Below, piece after piece: positions 42,801-53,371 of a stretch of 64,000 bases of DNA. The notes beneath the pieces were generated by a model that was given only the letters and a program-made list of their open reading frames with translations, searched no databases and was not told the DNA's origin. Origin of the DNA: Rhodocollybia butyracea (lineage: Eukaryota; Basidiomycota; Agaricomycetes; Agaricales; Omphalotaceae); assembly GCA_015501585.1 (NCBI GenBank), contig JADNRY010000014.1, positions 124,001-188,000 on the forward strand, given 5' to 3'. The translations under genes and the position numbers were made by a program. Every line of letters starts with the position of its first letter. The stretch's first letter is position 1.

Positions 42801-43126
42801 GCAGGAAGGTAATAGTTGGTCGTCGTCGAACGACGAACATTAGAATGTATAATACTATAAAGAGGAAACAGGGATTACTGCGTGGACTGGAGGACAGGAG
42901 ACACAGCAGTCTCAGGAACGCTGGCACATTTATCTGTTGCACCTGCAGGCCTGGACGTCGGAAGCAGCATCGTTTACAGGTTCCGGTGGGTCCTTTTGTT
43001 GGTTTTTGCAGCGATTTCTTCTCTGTGCATTTCTAGTTATTCCAGTTCTGCTGGTCCAGTCTCTCTTTCGAATACAGCTTGCTGGTCAAGCTGCATTCCT
43101 CGAAATAACTCGATACATTCTCAAGA

Positions 43127-44045
43127 ATGCGCACTGTTCTGCTTCTCTTCATGCTCATCGCTAGCTCTATGCTTGCTGTGTGTCCCAGTGCCCAACCCGC
43201 CCGGCCCAAAACGATCCAGCACCAAGACCGGGACTGCGACCTTCCATCCTTACAACAGGGAGTTGAAGCCGAAGCCGTTGACCGGAAAGCGGCTTTTTTA
43301 CGAGCCGATGGGGAAACCTCCGTCTAACAGGCCGGAGTTGCCAATGTCGGAGGGCCTCCGTGTAAGTGTTTGTGGTTAATCGTTTGATCATCCATATAGA
43401 CCTCATACATCTTGCCAGACTGTGACCTTCATTAACCTCTCTACATTTTTGCCCACTCCGGGCTCAGAGGAGACCATAACTGAATTTCCAGACGGTGTCC
43501 CCTCGAACTGGCTCACTAACGCGATCAATATCGGCTTTACAGCTTCTGGCTCGACAATCTACAAAGGTTCATGTATACCATCGGCAGATGAGCGGATGTG
43601 GCTTTATTTCATAATTACCGGACCAGAGTGTCCAGATTCATGTTTCGCGTGGGCGGCAAAAGGTGGTGAGTGCCCGACTACTAGCTCCCTCATCTGGTTT
43701 TTTTCTTTGCGTTCCTCATATATGCTTTCACTAGCCAGATATAAATGGGATAAAGCTCGTAACACTGCGACAAAGACAAAAGGCAAGGATGGAAAATACG
43801 AAAATTTTCATTCGTGGTATGCTGGCGTTAGCAAGAATGGCCTAGCGGGCCCCTACATTCTATATCCAGACGCTAATGTCTTCCAGGTGGCAAAGAAAAG
43901 AGTATGGGAGACTATTTTAGGGGAGTTGAAGCGTTCGCGGATAAGCATACCTAATCTCAGGACTACTGATCAAGAGGCGAAGATTGAACATGGCTCGTAT
44001 CAAGTCAGGGTACCTGTCCCGCCACCTGGTAGCAGCATATCATAG
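43127..44045 (+). pseudogene. SSP10: SSP gene frameshifted just after the signal peptide
   Basis: Exons are 43127-43361, 43419-43665 and 43735-44045. They sum to 793 bp, two short of a multiple of three. The signal peptide (MRTVLLLFMLIASSM) is intact to AVC. There gtgtataccag of the other copies has become gtgtcccag, which shifts the frame. The old frame beyond is open: VPVPNPPGPKRSSTK, then core TVTFINLSTFLPTPG and FIITGPECPDSCFAW, then SWYAGVSKNGLAGPYILYP. The family promoter is also gone: homology to the leader begins at gttattccagttctgctggt (43036) and the TATA/CCAAT part is replaced. Intron 2 (69 bp) is open. I judge it inactive. Confidence 0.78.
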
Positions 44046-44455
44046 TACAATAGTTGTGGTTTAGCAGATCCCAGGTTATACGGTCGTGATCTAGTTGTTT
44101 CCACCCCCGGTTTTAACCTCGGTGGAGAGATGAGTGAGCCAATTCCAGATCTTGCATCGGAGGGCTGTCTTTTCTGGCCCGTGTGTGTGGAGCAAGAACA
44201 ATAGAGAAAGCACTTCGGGTCCTCCGGGCAGGTAGTGACCAGGGAGGTGATAGTTGATCGTTTTCTGGCGTAAGCGTTCGTGAGGCCATGACAAACAAGG
44301 AAACGAGTCAAAGAAAATTCGAAAATCACATTGACAAGTAACGATTACTATAAGTCTTGATAAGTATGACAACAAAAGAATAAGATGCGCCAGAATCCCA
44401 ACCTCCGGCCATCAGGTCACTACTTGACGCTTTCCCACACATCGACGAACAAGTC
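44046..44455 (-). pseudogene. Fragment related to 42660-42830
   Basis: Shares ccagatcttgcatcggaggg...ctgtcttttctggc...gagaaagcac with the segment before SSP10 (near 42700-42780) and with 33010-33060. No intact frame. It shows that the pieces flanking SSP10 come from the same duplicated element. Confidence 0.4.
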
Positions 44456-44469
44456 TCACATAGCGGGTG

Positions 44470-44760
44470 AAAAGCCACTGGCAATGGATGATGGACCAGA
44501 CAACAAGAGGACAAGAAACTGGGGCGTGATAGGATTATCGAACCCATGGTTCAAGAAGTAAAATGAAAGGAAACAGGAATTAAGGCGGAAAGCCACTGGC
44601 AATGGTTAAGAACACGGTTCAAGAGCTGAAATGAAATAAGTAGAACGTAGACAGGAAACGTGAATTAAGGCGGAAAGCCACTGACGACAGCTGGTGGACC
44701 AAACAACAGTATCAAAACCACAGTTCAAGAAGTGAAATGAAACAAGGAGAACGTATAAAG
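44470..44760. repeat. Imperfect tandem repeat of about 105 bp
   Basis: Three diverged copies, each with gaaagccactgg(c/a), a variable stretch, then ggttcaagaagt(g/a)aaatgaaa and a further gaacg (44470, 44585 and 44672 onward). Noncoding. Confidence 0.6.
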
Positions 44761-44832
44761 ACGAAATATGTAGGATAATGTTCAAACGTTCAAAGGATAC
44801 CCTTCCGCGGAAGGTCATCGACTGGTAGGGTA

Positions 44833-46099
44833 TCAGACTGGACTACTCTGAGAGAGCTTAGGTTTTGACTGCTGCTCGCGGATTTCTACGATGTCGTCCT
44901 CCAAATCTTGTTCGCCCTGCGTGTATGCGCATAAAGCAAACTAATAATCATATTAATGTAGGCGGAGGCTGAGTGGGGGGAGGTCTGACCCGAGTTACCG
45001 TAACGAGCTTTGTCTCTTCGCATCCACCCAGCTCTCCCTTAAGAGCTTGTACTTCGTCAAGATAGTGAGTTTCCTGGGCACCTGTTCACTTGATGAGTGA
45101 GAGCCAATGCTACGTTAATATGGAACTCCCACCGGGTTCGATGCTAGAGGAATGTTTGAGAGCAGGAGTTGCCTAGGAGAAAGCGTCAGAATCACATTAG
45201 AAAAGATAAAAGTGAAAGATCCATCACAACAGCAAGAAAAGCAAAACTCACACGACTCGACACATCCTCGAAAAGCCACTCAAGAATGCCCGCATCTGCA
45301 TCTGTTGCAACAAGTTAGTCATGGACGTCGGACGTTCTGAAAAAAAGCATCGTTTACGAACTCGAATTCTTTTTTTTTCACACATTTTTTGAGAAGATCG
45401 ACAATTTCTTTTCTTTCCTTGTCTAGTTCCGAGTTGTTCAGAATTTTATCACCGTCGAAGTAGACAGCGCAAATGAGCACGACGAAGGCTCCCTAAATAT
45501 GAGTGAGAATGAGAACGATGGCAAAAAGCGGGCTTCTTACTTTTGCACACCCCAGACCGTGCGACCATTCCATATCTGTGAAGGAATCGCGCGCCTCTTG
45601 TACCAGCTTGCTCGCCTTTTTGAGTTTCTTCACGTCTATAGGGGCCGGCAAGGAAGCAGGAGAAGTCGAAGGAAATGTGCGATTTAAAAGCTGTTCTGGC
45701 TTTTTGAGGTTCTCGATGAAGCCAACTAGGTCAAAGTACGCGTTTTCTCCAACTGCGACTTCAAACTCGATAGTCCAGCGTGCACTTTTGCGATACTTCA
45801 AGTTCCAGCGAAGCAGTTTTCTAAAAATCACCGCGATGATTCCGATGGTGGCGATATCAAGTATGCTAAAAATTATGTTTGGTTGAGAAAGAAAAAGTGG
45901 TTGACCGTTGAGAAGAAGTTCGGTTGAGAAGAAAGATCACGCTTACGCTTACCTTTTCGTGACGCCATTTGGATAGCGTCGACCAGTTTTTGAGTCTCTT
46001 CTGCCAGTCATTGGCAAGCTTACCATTCGCACCAGCTTCGTTTGTTCTTGCAGCATGGTGCACGAGACAATCTCCTACAAATGTTATTCCCCAAGTCAT
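44833..46099 (-). CDS. Hypothetical protein, spliced
   Basis: Probable gene of unknown function on the minus strand, start ATG 46097-46099 (MTWGITFVGDCLVHHAARTN). It continues NDWQKRLKNWSTLSKWRHEK, then a membrane-like ILDIATIGIIAVIFRKLLRW. Next come FEVAVGENAYFDLVGFIENL, DVKKLKKASKLVQEARDSFT and GAFVVLICAVYFDGDK. After a short exon with DADAGILEWLFEDVSS it has ETHYLDEVQALKGELGGCEE and ends EQDLEDDIVEIREQQ-SSPV, stop 44833-44835. At least five introns with good borders; the exon near 45290 is least certain. The charged, helical C-terminus may be coiled coil. I recognise no domain, although the layout reminds me of uncharacterised agaricomycete proteins. Confidence 0.6.
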
Positions 46100-46780
46100 A
46101 TTGATATTCTGAATTCTTGAGGCATACCCCACGTCCTTGTATCGCGATTCGATTACAATGCATAGGAACATGGCTATCTTGACATCAATATTTCAGGCCT
46201 CCAGGATAATTGATAACCAGTTATATGCCATTTTCGTTCGCGTACATGGTTTGCCACGCGACGCTGATTTTCTCCAAGACAATACATAGCTGACATGTAC
46301 AGTGAGTTTATGCTCGTACAGGACCTTGTCGAATGTACACACCAATTAATTATCGCGAGAGGTACGGATAAGCATCGCTAGGTGACTTCCAACCCACTCG
46401 GCGTAATCCATCGTTTCTGTCATGCATAAAAGCGAGGTAAGGATGGAAGAGGGAGGAGCTGAAATAGGGTCCACTAAGCGGAACCTCGTTGGTGAAATGT
46501 GCAGTAACCGGCGAGCAACTGGAAATTCTGATGGTCTTGTCGTAGCTGGGGCATTTGTCCAGAACTATTTTGTCTATCATCCCTCAAATACGCAAAGCCT
46601 CGTTAACCCACTGGCCACCGCGAGATGAAGATCCTTGTCTTCCCAACATTGAACATGTATGTTCGGGAACAGACGGGTGTTTTTTTTCGTCCTGTTCCGA
46701 GTCTGAGAACATAACATTCTCACAAGGGTCAGCAACCGAAATTGCAAAAGTGCAGAAAAGTGTTGTCTCCCGAAAGCAGA
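46100..46780. other. Intergenic
   Basis: Upstream of the hypothetical gene. Short open stretches on both strands lack splice or family support. Nothing confident. Confidence 0.35.
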
Positions 46781-47160
46781 ATCTAAAACCTCTTGACACT
46801 AACGAGCTCCCAGATCTGGTTTTTCTTGCATTCCACGTACTAATATGCTTTTGCTAGCTGCATATACATGGATCCAAGGTCATCAATCTGTGACAAAGTT
46901 AACCAGAGTGTCGTGGTATCATTGCTGGCGTTAGCACGTTTGGCCCACAGGGCCCGTTCAAACCACATCCAAGCAGTACTCCTCTCGAGAAGAAAAAGAA
47001 AAAAGTACGAGAGGACACTTTGAAGGTATTTATGAAACAGCCGCTTGATGAAGAGACTCAGGATAAGCATACCTAATCTTCTAACTACTGATCAAGAGCC
47101 AGACCACAAACATGGCTGGTATCAAGTATCGGTACCTGCCCTTTAGTCAGTCGCCTGTTA
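46781..47160 (+). pseudogene. SSP remnant: intron 2 and last exon
   Basis: The stretch gatctggtttttcttgcatt...gcttttgctag (46814-46857) matches intron 2 of SSP genes. The following sequence matches exon 3 of SSP10 (tcgtggtatc...gctggcgttagca, gggcccgttca, then aagcatacctaatct...ctactgatcaagag; compare 43810-43980). No signal peptide or exon 2 core remains upstream, so only the 3' third was duplicated or survived. Confidence 0.7.
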
Positions 47161-47931
47161 GCATACTGTAGTAAATTCGTCGTTAGAAGATCCAAGTTGT
47201 GTAGTCGTGACCTAGTTGTTTCAGCCGCAAGCCCTTCCGGTCTTCGCCATTAGACCATACGCCAGGGTGAATAGCCCAACGATCAACTTCACAACATAGG
47301 CTCTTAAGATCTTAGGCCCAGGAAGAGATAAATATCAAATAACAAAACGCGCTACTCAGTATGTAAACTCCAACGAATGTTTCTAAAAATGATAGAAATA
47401 GCATAGGCAACAGTGTAATTGGCCGACTCATAATGCGACATGCTTCTATAGAGATCAGTTAGAGATGTAGTATTGTACAATAGGCTTTAGGTAAGTATTT
47501 AACAGAACATGATAACATAGCAGAGAAAAGCATTAATCGACAAGAGAGCAACCCCATCCCTAATCGCTCTCAAATTCGATGGGTTGCAAATTCCGGACTA
47601 TTCGAGAGGGATTGGAGAGAGACCGCTTCGGATATCTCGATGGCCTGAGTTCTGCATGGATACTCAGTATGGATATTGCAGCAACACCAAAGGGTTAAAG
47701 ACTCACTCCTGATTTTGGCCTCTGAAGAAACTCTTCTCTCCTGTTTGCGTTTCGTGGTTGAATTAGTACATCTGTTTCCGTACTTGACTTCTTCGCTGGA
47801 TACACTCCTTCCGGGGACGTTGCTAATGATTAGATAGTGTAGAAGCATTCGACTCGATGGAAAAACATACATCGTTTTGCTCTTCGAGGCATTCACCCTG
47901 AGTTCATTCAGTCAAAGAACTACTATCTTGA
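47161..47931. other. Intergenic, 3' of the ligase-like gene
   Basis: Starts with the SSP 3' region (caacataggctcttaagatc...aaatatcaaataacaaaacg). A minus-strand open stretch 47570-47896 (VPGRSVSSEEVKYGNRCTNS) could be a further exon of the ligase-like gene but does not match the ligase catalytic domain. Confidence 0.35.
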
Positions 47932-48891
47932 TCATAGTAGCAATGTAGTAGAGACGACGCACTTCTCATCCGAGTCCACTTTGCGCGCGGGCTCCACAGA
48001 ATTATGGAGCGCCTCAACAACACGTTGTAAGCTGTGGGTTTTCTGGTATAGTTTCGGGGCATCTTGGTGATACGCCGTCAAGATAATGGAGTTGTCAGAG
48101 GTGAATAGCAGATCTCGTAGGGAGTATGGAATGAGTATTGCAGAAGGATGTTCCAAAAGATGAAAGTTACCTTTGAGTATAATACACACGAGAACTTTGT
48201 GCTCGATGGGGGACAGCTCGCCGAACACTCGTCTCATAACTTCAACCTGTTTCTCCCTGAGATCCGTTAGTAGCTGAAGATAAGGGTCCTCGTGTTTCTC
48301 AGATAACACACCGTTTTAGCGCGTACTTGGACAGCTCCGTCAAGCGCAGGTCGACTTGTTCGACAGTGCAGCTACTTTCTATCACACTAGATCGCTTCCC
48401 CACAAGATCGTAGATGACCTCCGACATATCTCCTGTACCCTAGAGTAAGCGTAGCAAAAACATTTGTCCGTCGTCATGGTAAATCAATTTAGACTACTTA
48501 CGACCGCGCAAGAATGAAGCCTTTGTGCATCTGGGTCGCCGATGGCCAGAGCCCTAGTGTAAAGCTGGCTAAGATTGACTCTATTGGTTTGGACAGTCGG
48601 GCCATAACCGGAACGCGTGTTATCGAGCTGTAATATTAAGCTTATGAGGCCACTGCCACTCAAAGACGCGAGAGAAAAGGACGACGCGTACATGGGGTAA
48701 AAGAAGGTGAAGGAGTGTCAAGGCATTCGCCTGCCCATCTTGTCTGTATTTCTGTTTAGAGTTTGATTCAGATGCAGCGGATGAGTGAGAGAATGATGTA
48801 CCTCGAAGAAACCACGGAGGCTTTGAAGTTGATGAGAGGGCTCCTTGCCTTTCAGATAGACGATTTGTCGTGCAAGGTGGATGAAATTCAT
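47932..48891 (-). CDS. DNA ligase IV N-terminal-domain-only protein
   Basis: Six exons (48802-48891, 48692-48751, 48502-48627, 48312-48439, 48171-48256, 47932-48113) sum to 672 bp, giving 223 residues with no break. The sequence follows the helical N-terminal domain of DNA ligase IV: NFIHLARQIVYLKG, ALTLLHLLLPHLDNTRSGYG, LYTRALAIGDPDAQRL, DMSEVIYDLVGKRSSV, LRLTELSKYALKREKQVEVM, EHKVLVCIILKDLLF, then ILTAYHQDAPKLYQKTHSLQ. In ligase IV this domain helps clasp DNA ahead of the nucleotidyltransferase domain. That catalytic domain (KxDG motif) and the BRCT repeats are absent. Either a truncated duplicate that kept its frame, or a domain recruited for another use. A further 5' exon is possible. Confidence 0.72.
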
Positions 48892-49278
48892 TGCGTGAGG
48901 AGTTTTCGCTGGTGGTGGTGGTGGTGGAGGAAAAGAGAAAGTATGTTTTGACAGTTATATTCTCACCGAACACAAAGAGACCTTTTGAGTACGATCGAAT
49001 ACGTAAAGTCAAAGCTAGATATACGAGACGCTTACAACTTATGATGTCAGTGTTATTCTGCTCCACAGAATAACACTGAACTTTTGTGTATCTGGCACGG
49101 CGGATATAGTACAGCGGTCAATCTCATCGACCACGGAGAAACGTCAAGCATTTTAGGTGGTGCTCGTTAATCACGCGTCACGCTCACGAGGCGTGACTCA
49201 CACGCGTAAGTTTTCTATCTTCTTTGCATCTTGATTCTTGTAGCCTTCCAGCTTCCACGCTTGCTATTTTATCGCCAA
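48892..49278. other. Intergenic between divergent genes
   Basis: Possible promoter region for the ligase-like gene and for the debris to the right. A (GGT)n run lies at 48911-48930. A tRNA-like look near 49095-49150 was checked and rejected. Confidence 0.35.
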
Positions 49279-50344
49279 TGGACTACTATACATCAAACCT
49301 CAAGGCATCAATAGCTGCAGAAGCTCACAGCTCTCACCTCAGACACTTGTCTTCGAAGAAAGCCTTTTGCAACTCTTGCAGGTCAAGTAGACTCGAACAT
49401 GTTTGACGGTGCGGAATGCGTGTAATTGACCACTAGATGGAAAGACTTGATGCGCTGTAGCTGATGCCAGTGATCTTCACAGTTTCTCGGACCTTTCTTT
49501 CATTTTACTCAGGGACTGACGCAGAAACGCGCGATACTGTTCTCAATTCTTGTCAAAAAGCACGCTGGCAAGCCTAAGAGGTCTTTTCTCATGCCCAGAA
49601 GAGGCGAAACGTGAATTAGAAGCTGAATATTGAATCGTAGGGCCATATCTTTAAGAAATATGGGCAAAAGACAAGTGTCGTTACACCTGTTTACCAAGTC
49701 ACTTCAGGAACAGGCCGAAAGACTGGAGGCTTGGGCGAATATATTTTAAGTTGTCGTTTATGATTTCATTCATCTAGGGTGCTCCGGTCAATGAATATTT
49801 CTAGAAAGAGTTGTCAAACTCAAAACTCGATCTAGTTTTATGTTTGGGATTCAACGACGATTAAATTCACCTTCTGCAGTGAGGTAAGCTACCGACTTTC
49901 GTTCCGTACTCTGTCTTAATCTTGCTCTGTAGATGCATGGTACCGAAATTATGCCGATGCCAGAAATGACTTGTTACGAAACGACGGGATGTTCTGGAAG
50001 AGTGGAGGGACCTTCCGCGTCAGAACGATGCTGCAGGCAATGGTGTTTTGGATGTTGTGTTTCTGAGAGTGGAAGGTCGAGAATTTCAAACAGCTTGGAG
50101 AGGGTTCCGAGGCATCCCTTCTACGCAATATTGGGTTAAGAAACTGCGAAAGGCCGTTCATTCTGTAAATCGTGAGTTTCAATCTACTCGGTTTCGTGGA
50201 CTAATAATAGCTCTTGTATTACAGCCAACTACCATCTCGGCAATTCCGAACGCAAAGCTCGCTTCCATCGAGGTTTCTCCAAATATTTTGATGGAATGCT
50301 CGATGTACCGTGTGCGCCGTGTAGCCGCTAGTGATCACGAATGA
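49279..50344 (+). pseudogene. Debris of an unknown spliced gene
   Basis: Coding-like blocks in plus-strand order are: MDYYTSNLKASIAAEAHSSH up to FCNSC followed by a donor-like gtcaag; RGLFSCPEEAKRELEAEY near 49575-49628; LHLFTKSLQEQAERLEAWAN near 49680-49745; DAWYRNYADARNDLLRND near 49933-49990; VLEEWRDLPRQNDAAGNGVL and RVEGREFQTAWRGFRGIPST to 50173; then NYHLGNSERKARFHRGFSKY. The joins need frame changes (stops after EAEY and WANIF, one shift near 49990), so I call it a pseudogene. I do not recognise the family. Its 3' end lies 140 bp before the anoctamin start. Confidence 0.45.
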
Positions 50345-50486
50345 AATTTTAGAAATTAGAAGAAAAGCGAAGATGAAGTCGTATGCAGCTTTGGCACGTG
50401 GGAACTGACATGTGAATGACGCACGTCCAAGTCTCGCTTCTGTACTACCACCCTCAGGAAGCCTTGATAGCTTTCGAGCATCGAAC

Positions 50487-53058
50487 ATGCAAATGTTCGA
50501 CGTTGACTTTGTGATTTCTTTCCGCTCGTCGAAATCCAGCGTCTCAAGCAAGCAAACAAAGGAAGAAGCCACAAAAGCAGAAGCCCAGTATTCTCGCTTA
50601 TTACAAACTCTCACCCATGGAGGATTAAATGCAGTCGGACGTAGAGGCGATTCTTTGGGCCATCTGCTGGTTTTTGTCTATTGCCCAGATAAACTCCTGA
50701 AGAATTTGATTATCCGCGAACGGTGAGTTTCCAGCATCTCTACTTTAGCTCTTGCTCAGGATGTTTCAGGCAGTCCGACTTTCTGTCTGGTTTACCAGTA
50801 ACGCCTGTTACCCGAGATACTGCATCCGAAACCCAGCCATTAGCCCCATCTGACCGTCTGCGTTTGGTACACGCCTATATCACGTCGATACCTGCTGATG
50901 GAGGGCTGGGAGTAACTCCGGGAGCTTCAGAGTGGGATCTTATTGACTCGGTCTACTGTTTGCACGATAGGGCATTCAATGAGACCTGGATACAGTGAGT
51001 CTATACCCATAGGGAGCAACGTCGTAAATATGTTGATATTTTACTCTGCATAGTGCTTGGACAACGAGCAAGATTGCTTCCGTTTCGTCCAATCGAATAC
51101 GGGAACAGGTACGTTTAATAACTCATTTGTGATATCGTGCTAATAGGTCTCAGTTTGGTGAATCTGTGGCGCTCTACTTTGCCTTCTTGGATTCCTACAC
51201 TCGCGCCCTTGTTCTCCCAGCTGTCTTAGGCGTTTCATTCTACTTTTTCGGCACTTCATATTCGCCAATATACTCGTTGCTCACTGTACTCTGGGCCATC
51301 GGCTTTGTTGTAAGTAACCTATCGCCTTCCCTCTTCCTGGAATCTCATAGCTTTACAGGAGTGGTGGCGAGTGCGCGAACGCCTGATTGCCCTTCGGTTT
51401 GGAACACGAGGGTCTTTCCGCGTTGAGAAACGCCGAGCTCAGTATGATCCAAAGTTTCCTTGGTGGAAACGTGAGATCAGGATACTCGCAAGTCTTCCTA
51501 TCATCTTGGCTTTTGTAGCTCTCCTTTCGGCTCTCATGACTGGGATATTCGTGTTTGAAGCATTCGTGACGCAATTATATACTGGGCCTGGACACAAGTT
51601 CATCGTGAGTTTTGTTCGAATATTTGGAGATTCGCGTCTGTCTCACCTTTTATGTAGTCATTTAGCCCGACGGTCATCTTCGTAATCCTAGTGCCTCGAC
51701 TGGTCTCCATCTTCCAAATGTGCGCACAGTATTTTACTCGATGGGAAAACCATGCCCACCACTCGTCGCACAACAAGTCCCTCACACTCAAAACCTTCAT
51801 CTTCAACGCTCTCGTGGCATACCTCGGTCTGGCGCTCAGCGCCTTTGTCTATGTCCCTTTCGGCGAAGGTCTCATGCGCATCGTTCAAGTATGGCTTTTC
51901 CAAGGATCTGTGCCTCATACAGGTGATGAAATGAATGTGAATTTGACCGAAACCACCGTCACGGACCAGGCCAACATTTGGGACAATGACTTGAATGCCG
52001 AAAGCAAGCTCAACCATGGGAGACTAAAGGACCAAATGTTCGCCTACACCGTCACCAATCAGATCGTAAGTCTCCTATAGCAGAACTAGACTATCCGCTT
52101 ACGATCCGAGTATATAGGTGAACACCTTCGTTGAGATAGGTCTTCCATACATCACCCGAAAAATCAGTACGTTCAGAACGAAAAAAGCCCCCTCCTCCGG
52201 CTCTTCAAACGGGAAGAAGAAGGTTGTATTCGAGGACGAGAAGGAGAAGGGTGGACAGGTGGAGAAGGAGTTCTTGGAACGCGCCAGGGAGGAAGCCGCG
52301 CTGGAGGAATACGACGTCTTTGGTGATTATTCCGAAATGGTCATTCAATTCGGCTATGTCGTTCTCTGGTCGACCATCTGGCCTTTGGCACCTGTGAGTA
52401 TCAATTTGCAAAAATTTTGGCCTGCGTTTTTTTGCTTATGGTACCCCTCCAGGTTATGGCATTATTGAACAACATCCTCGAACTCCGAAGCGATGCTTTC
52501 AAAATCACCGTCCACGAACGCCGACCCACCCCCGTGCGCACGGATACAATCGGTCCGTGGCTTGATGCGCTGGCATTCTTGTCGTGGATGGCCGCCTTGA
52601 CGAACGGCGCGCTTGTGTACCTCTTTTGCCCACGAGAACACTCCCACTGTACATCCGAGTCTGCTATTGAACGGGTCCATCGTCATTTGGTGGCTACCGC
52701 CAGTAAAGAGGGTGTCGACGGGTTATGGGGTGAACACGGGAAAGGTCTGGGAGCTACGAAGGAGCTGCTCATCATGGCTCTACTGGTCGCTTTGGCTGCG
52801 AGTCACGGATATCTGGTCGTCCAGGCTCTTATGAAGCATATCATGGAGCGATTGTTATGGAAGGGGAGCGATGAGGTGAAGGAACGGGAACGGGAAGAAC
52901 GGATGGTGAAAGAAGTGTTTTTGAAAGGTATCGGGGGTGTTGAGGTTGATACGGCGGTGAGTAAAACTGTGGATGCGGCGAATGGGGAGGGAAATACTGG
53001 GTTCTGGGATCATGATGAAGGGATGGATGAAATTCGTAGATTGAGTTCGTCGACGTGA
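50487..53058 (+). CDS. Anoctamin (TMEM16)-type membrane protein, probable lipid scramblase
   Basis: Eight exons (50487-50722, 50770-50994, 51054-51108, 51154-51309, 51359-51604, 51658-52065, 52118-52393, 52453-53058) total 2208 bp, giving 735 residues. The cytosolic N-domain starts DVDFVISFRSS and has THGGLNAVGRRGDSLGHLLV and YITSIPADGGLGVTP. Then QFGESVALYFAFLDSYTRAL leads into the membrane domain, typical of fungal TMEM16 scramblases of the afTMEM16/nhTMEM16 type. Further family signatures are FVEWWRVRE, YTGPGHKF, FVYVPFGEG, MFAYTVTNQIV, then FGYVVLWSTIWPLAPVMALL and NNILELRSDAFKI, which carries the conserved acidic residues of the calcium site. It probably moves phospholipids across the ER or plasma membrane. 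The gene appears intact and single copy. Confidence 0.92.
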
Positions 53059-53371
53059 CCAGCGGAGTGCGAGGCGCTCACGGTCAATAGCGTGCTACTA
53101 CAATATGCTCGACTAGTATGATATGGCCAGTGGACTTCATTTTTTTACAATGTATGTATGTACATGTTCCTGTAAATCGATAGTTTAAACTTCATGGAAG
53201 TGGGAACTGAGATACTGCGAGTGAAGGGGCAGTACGTGCAGTATTGGGTATCAGGATAGACAATAGTGCAATGTGGACATTCAAAGCATTATAGATCAAC
53301 GCGTTTCACCTTTAGAGGCATTCCATCCGTAGGTTCTGTTATCGTAGTCAGATTTAATTTGAAGCAACCAG
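53059..53371. other. Convergent intergenic region
   Basis: 3' ends of the anoctamin and P450 genes. Nothing else seen. Confidence 0.4.

Noticed and set aside
7480..47160. Transposable element as the carrier of the SSP duplications
   Set aside because: No transposase, reverse transcriptase, terminal inverted repeats or target-site duplications were found around the units. The pattern fits tandem and segmental duplication by recombination.
49095..49160. tRNA-like look of ggcggatatagtacagcggtcaatctcatcgacc
   Set aside because: No TTCGANTCC T-arm, and no acceptor stem pairing could be built.
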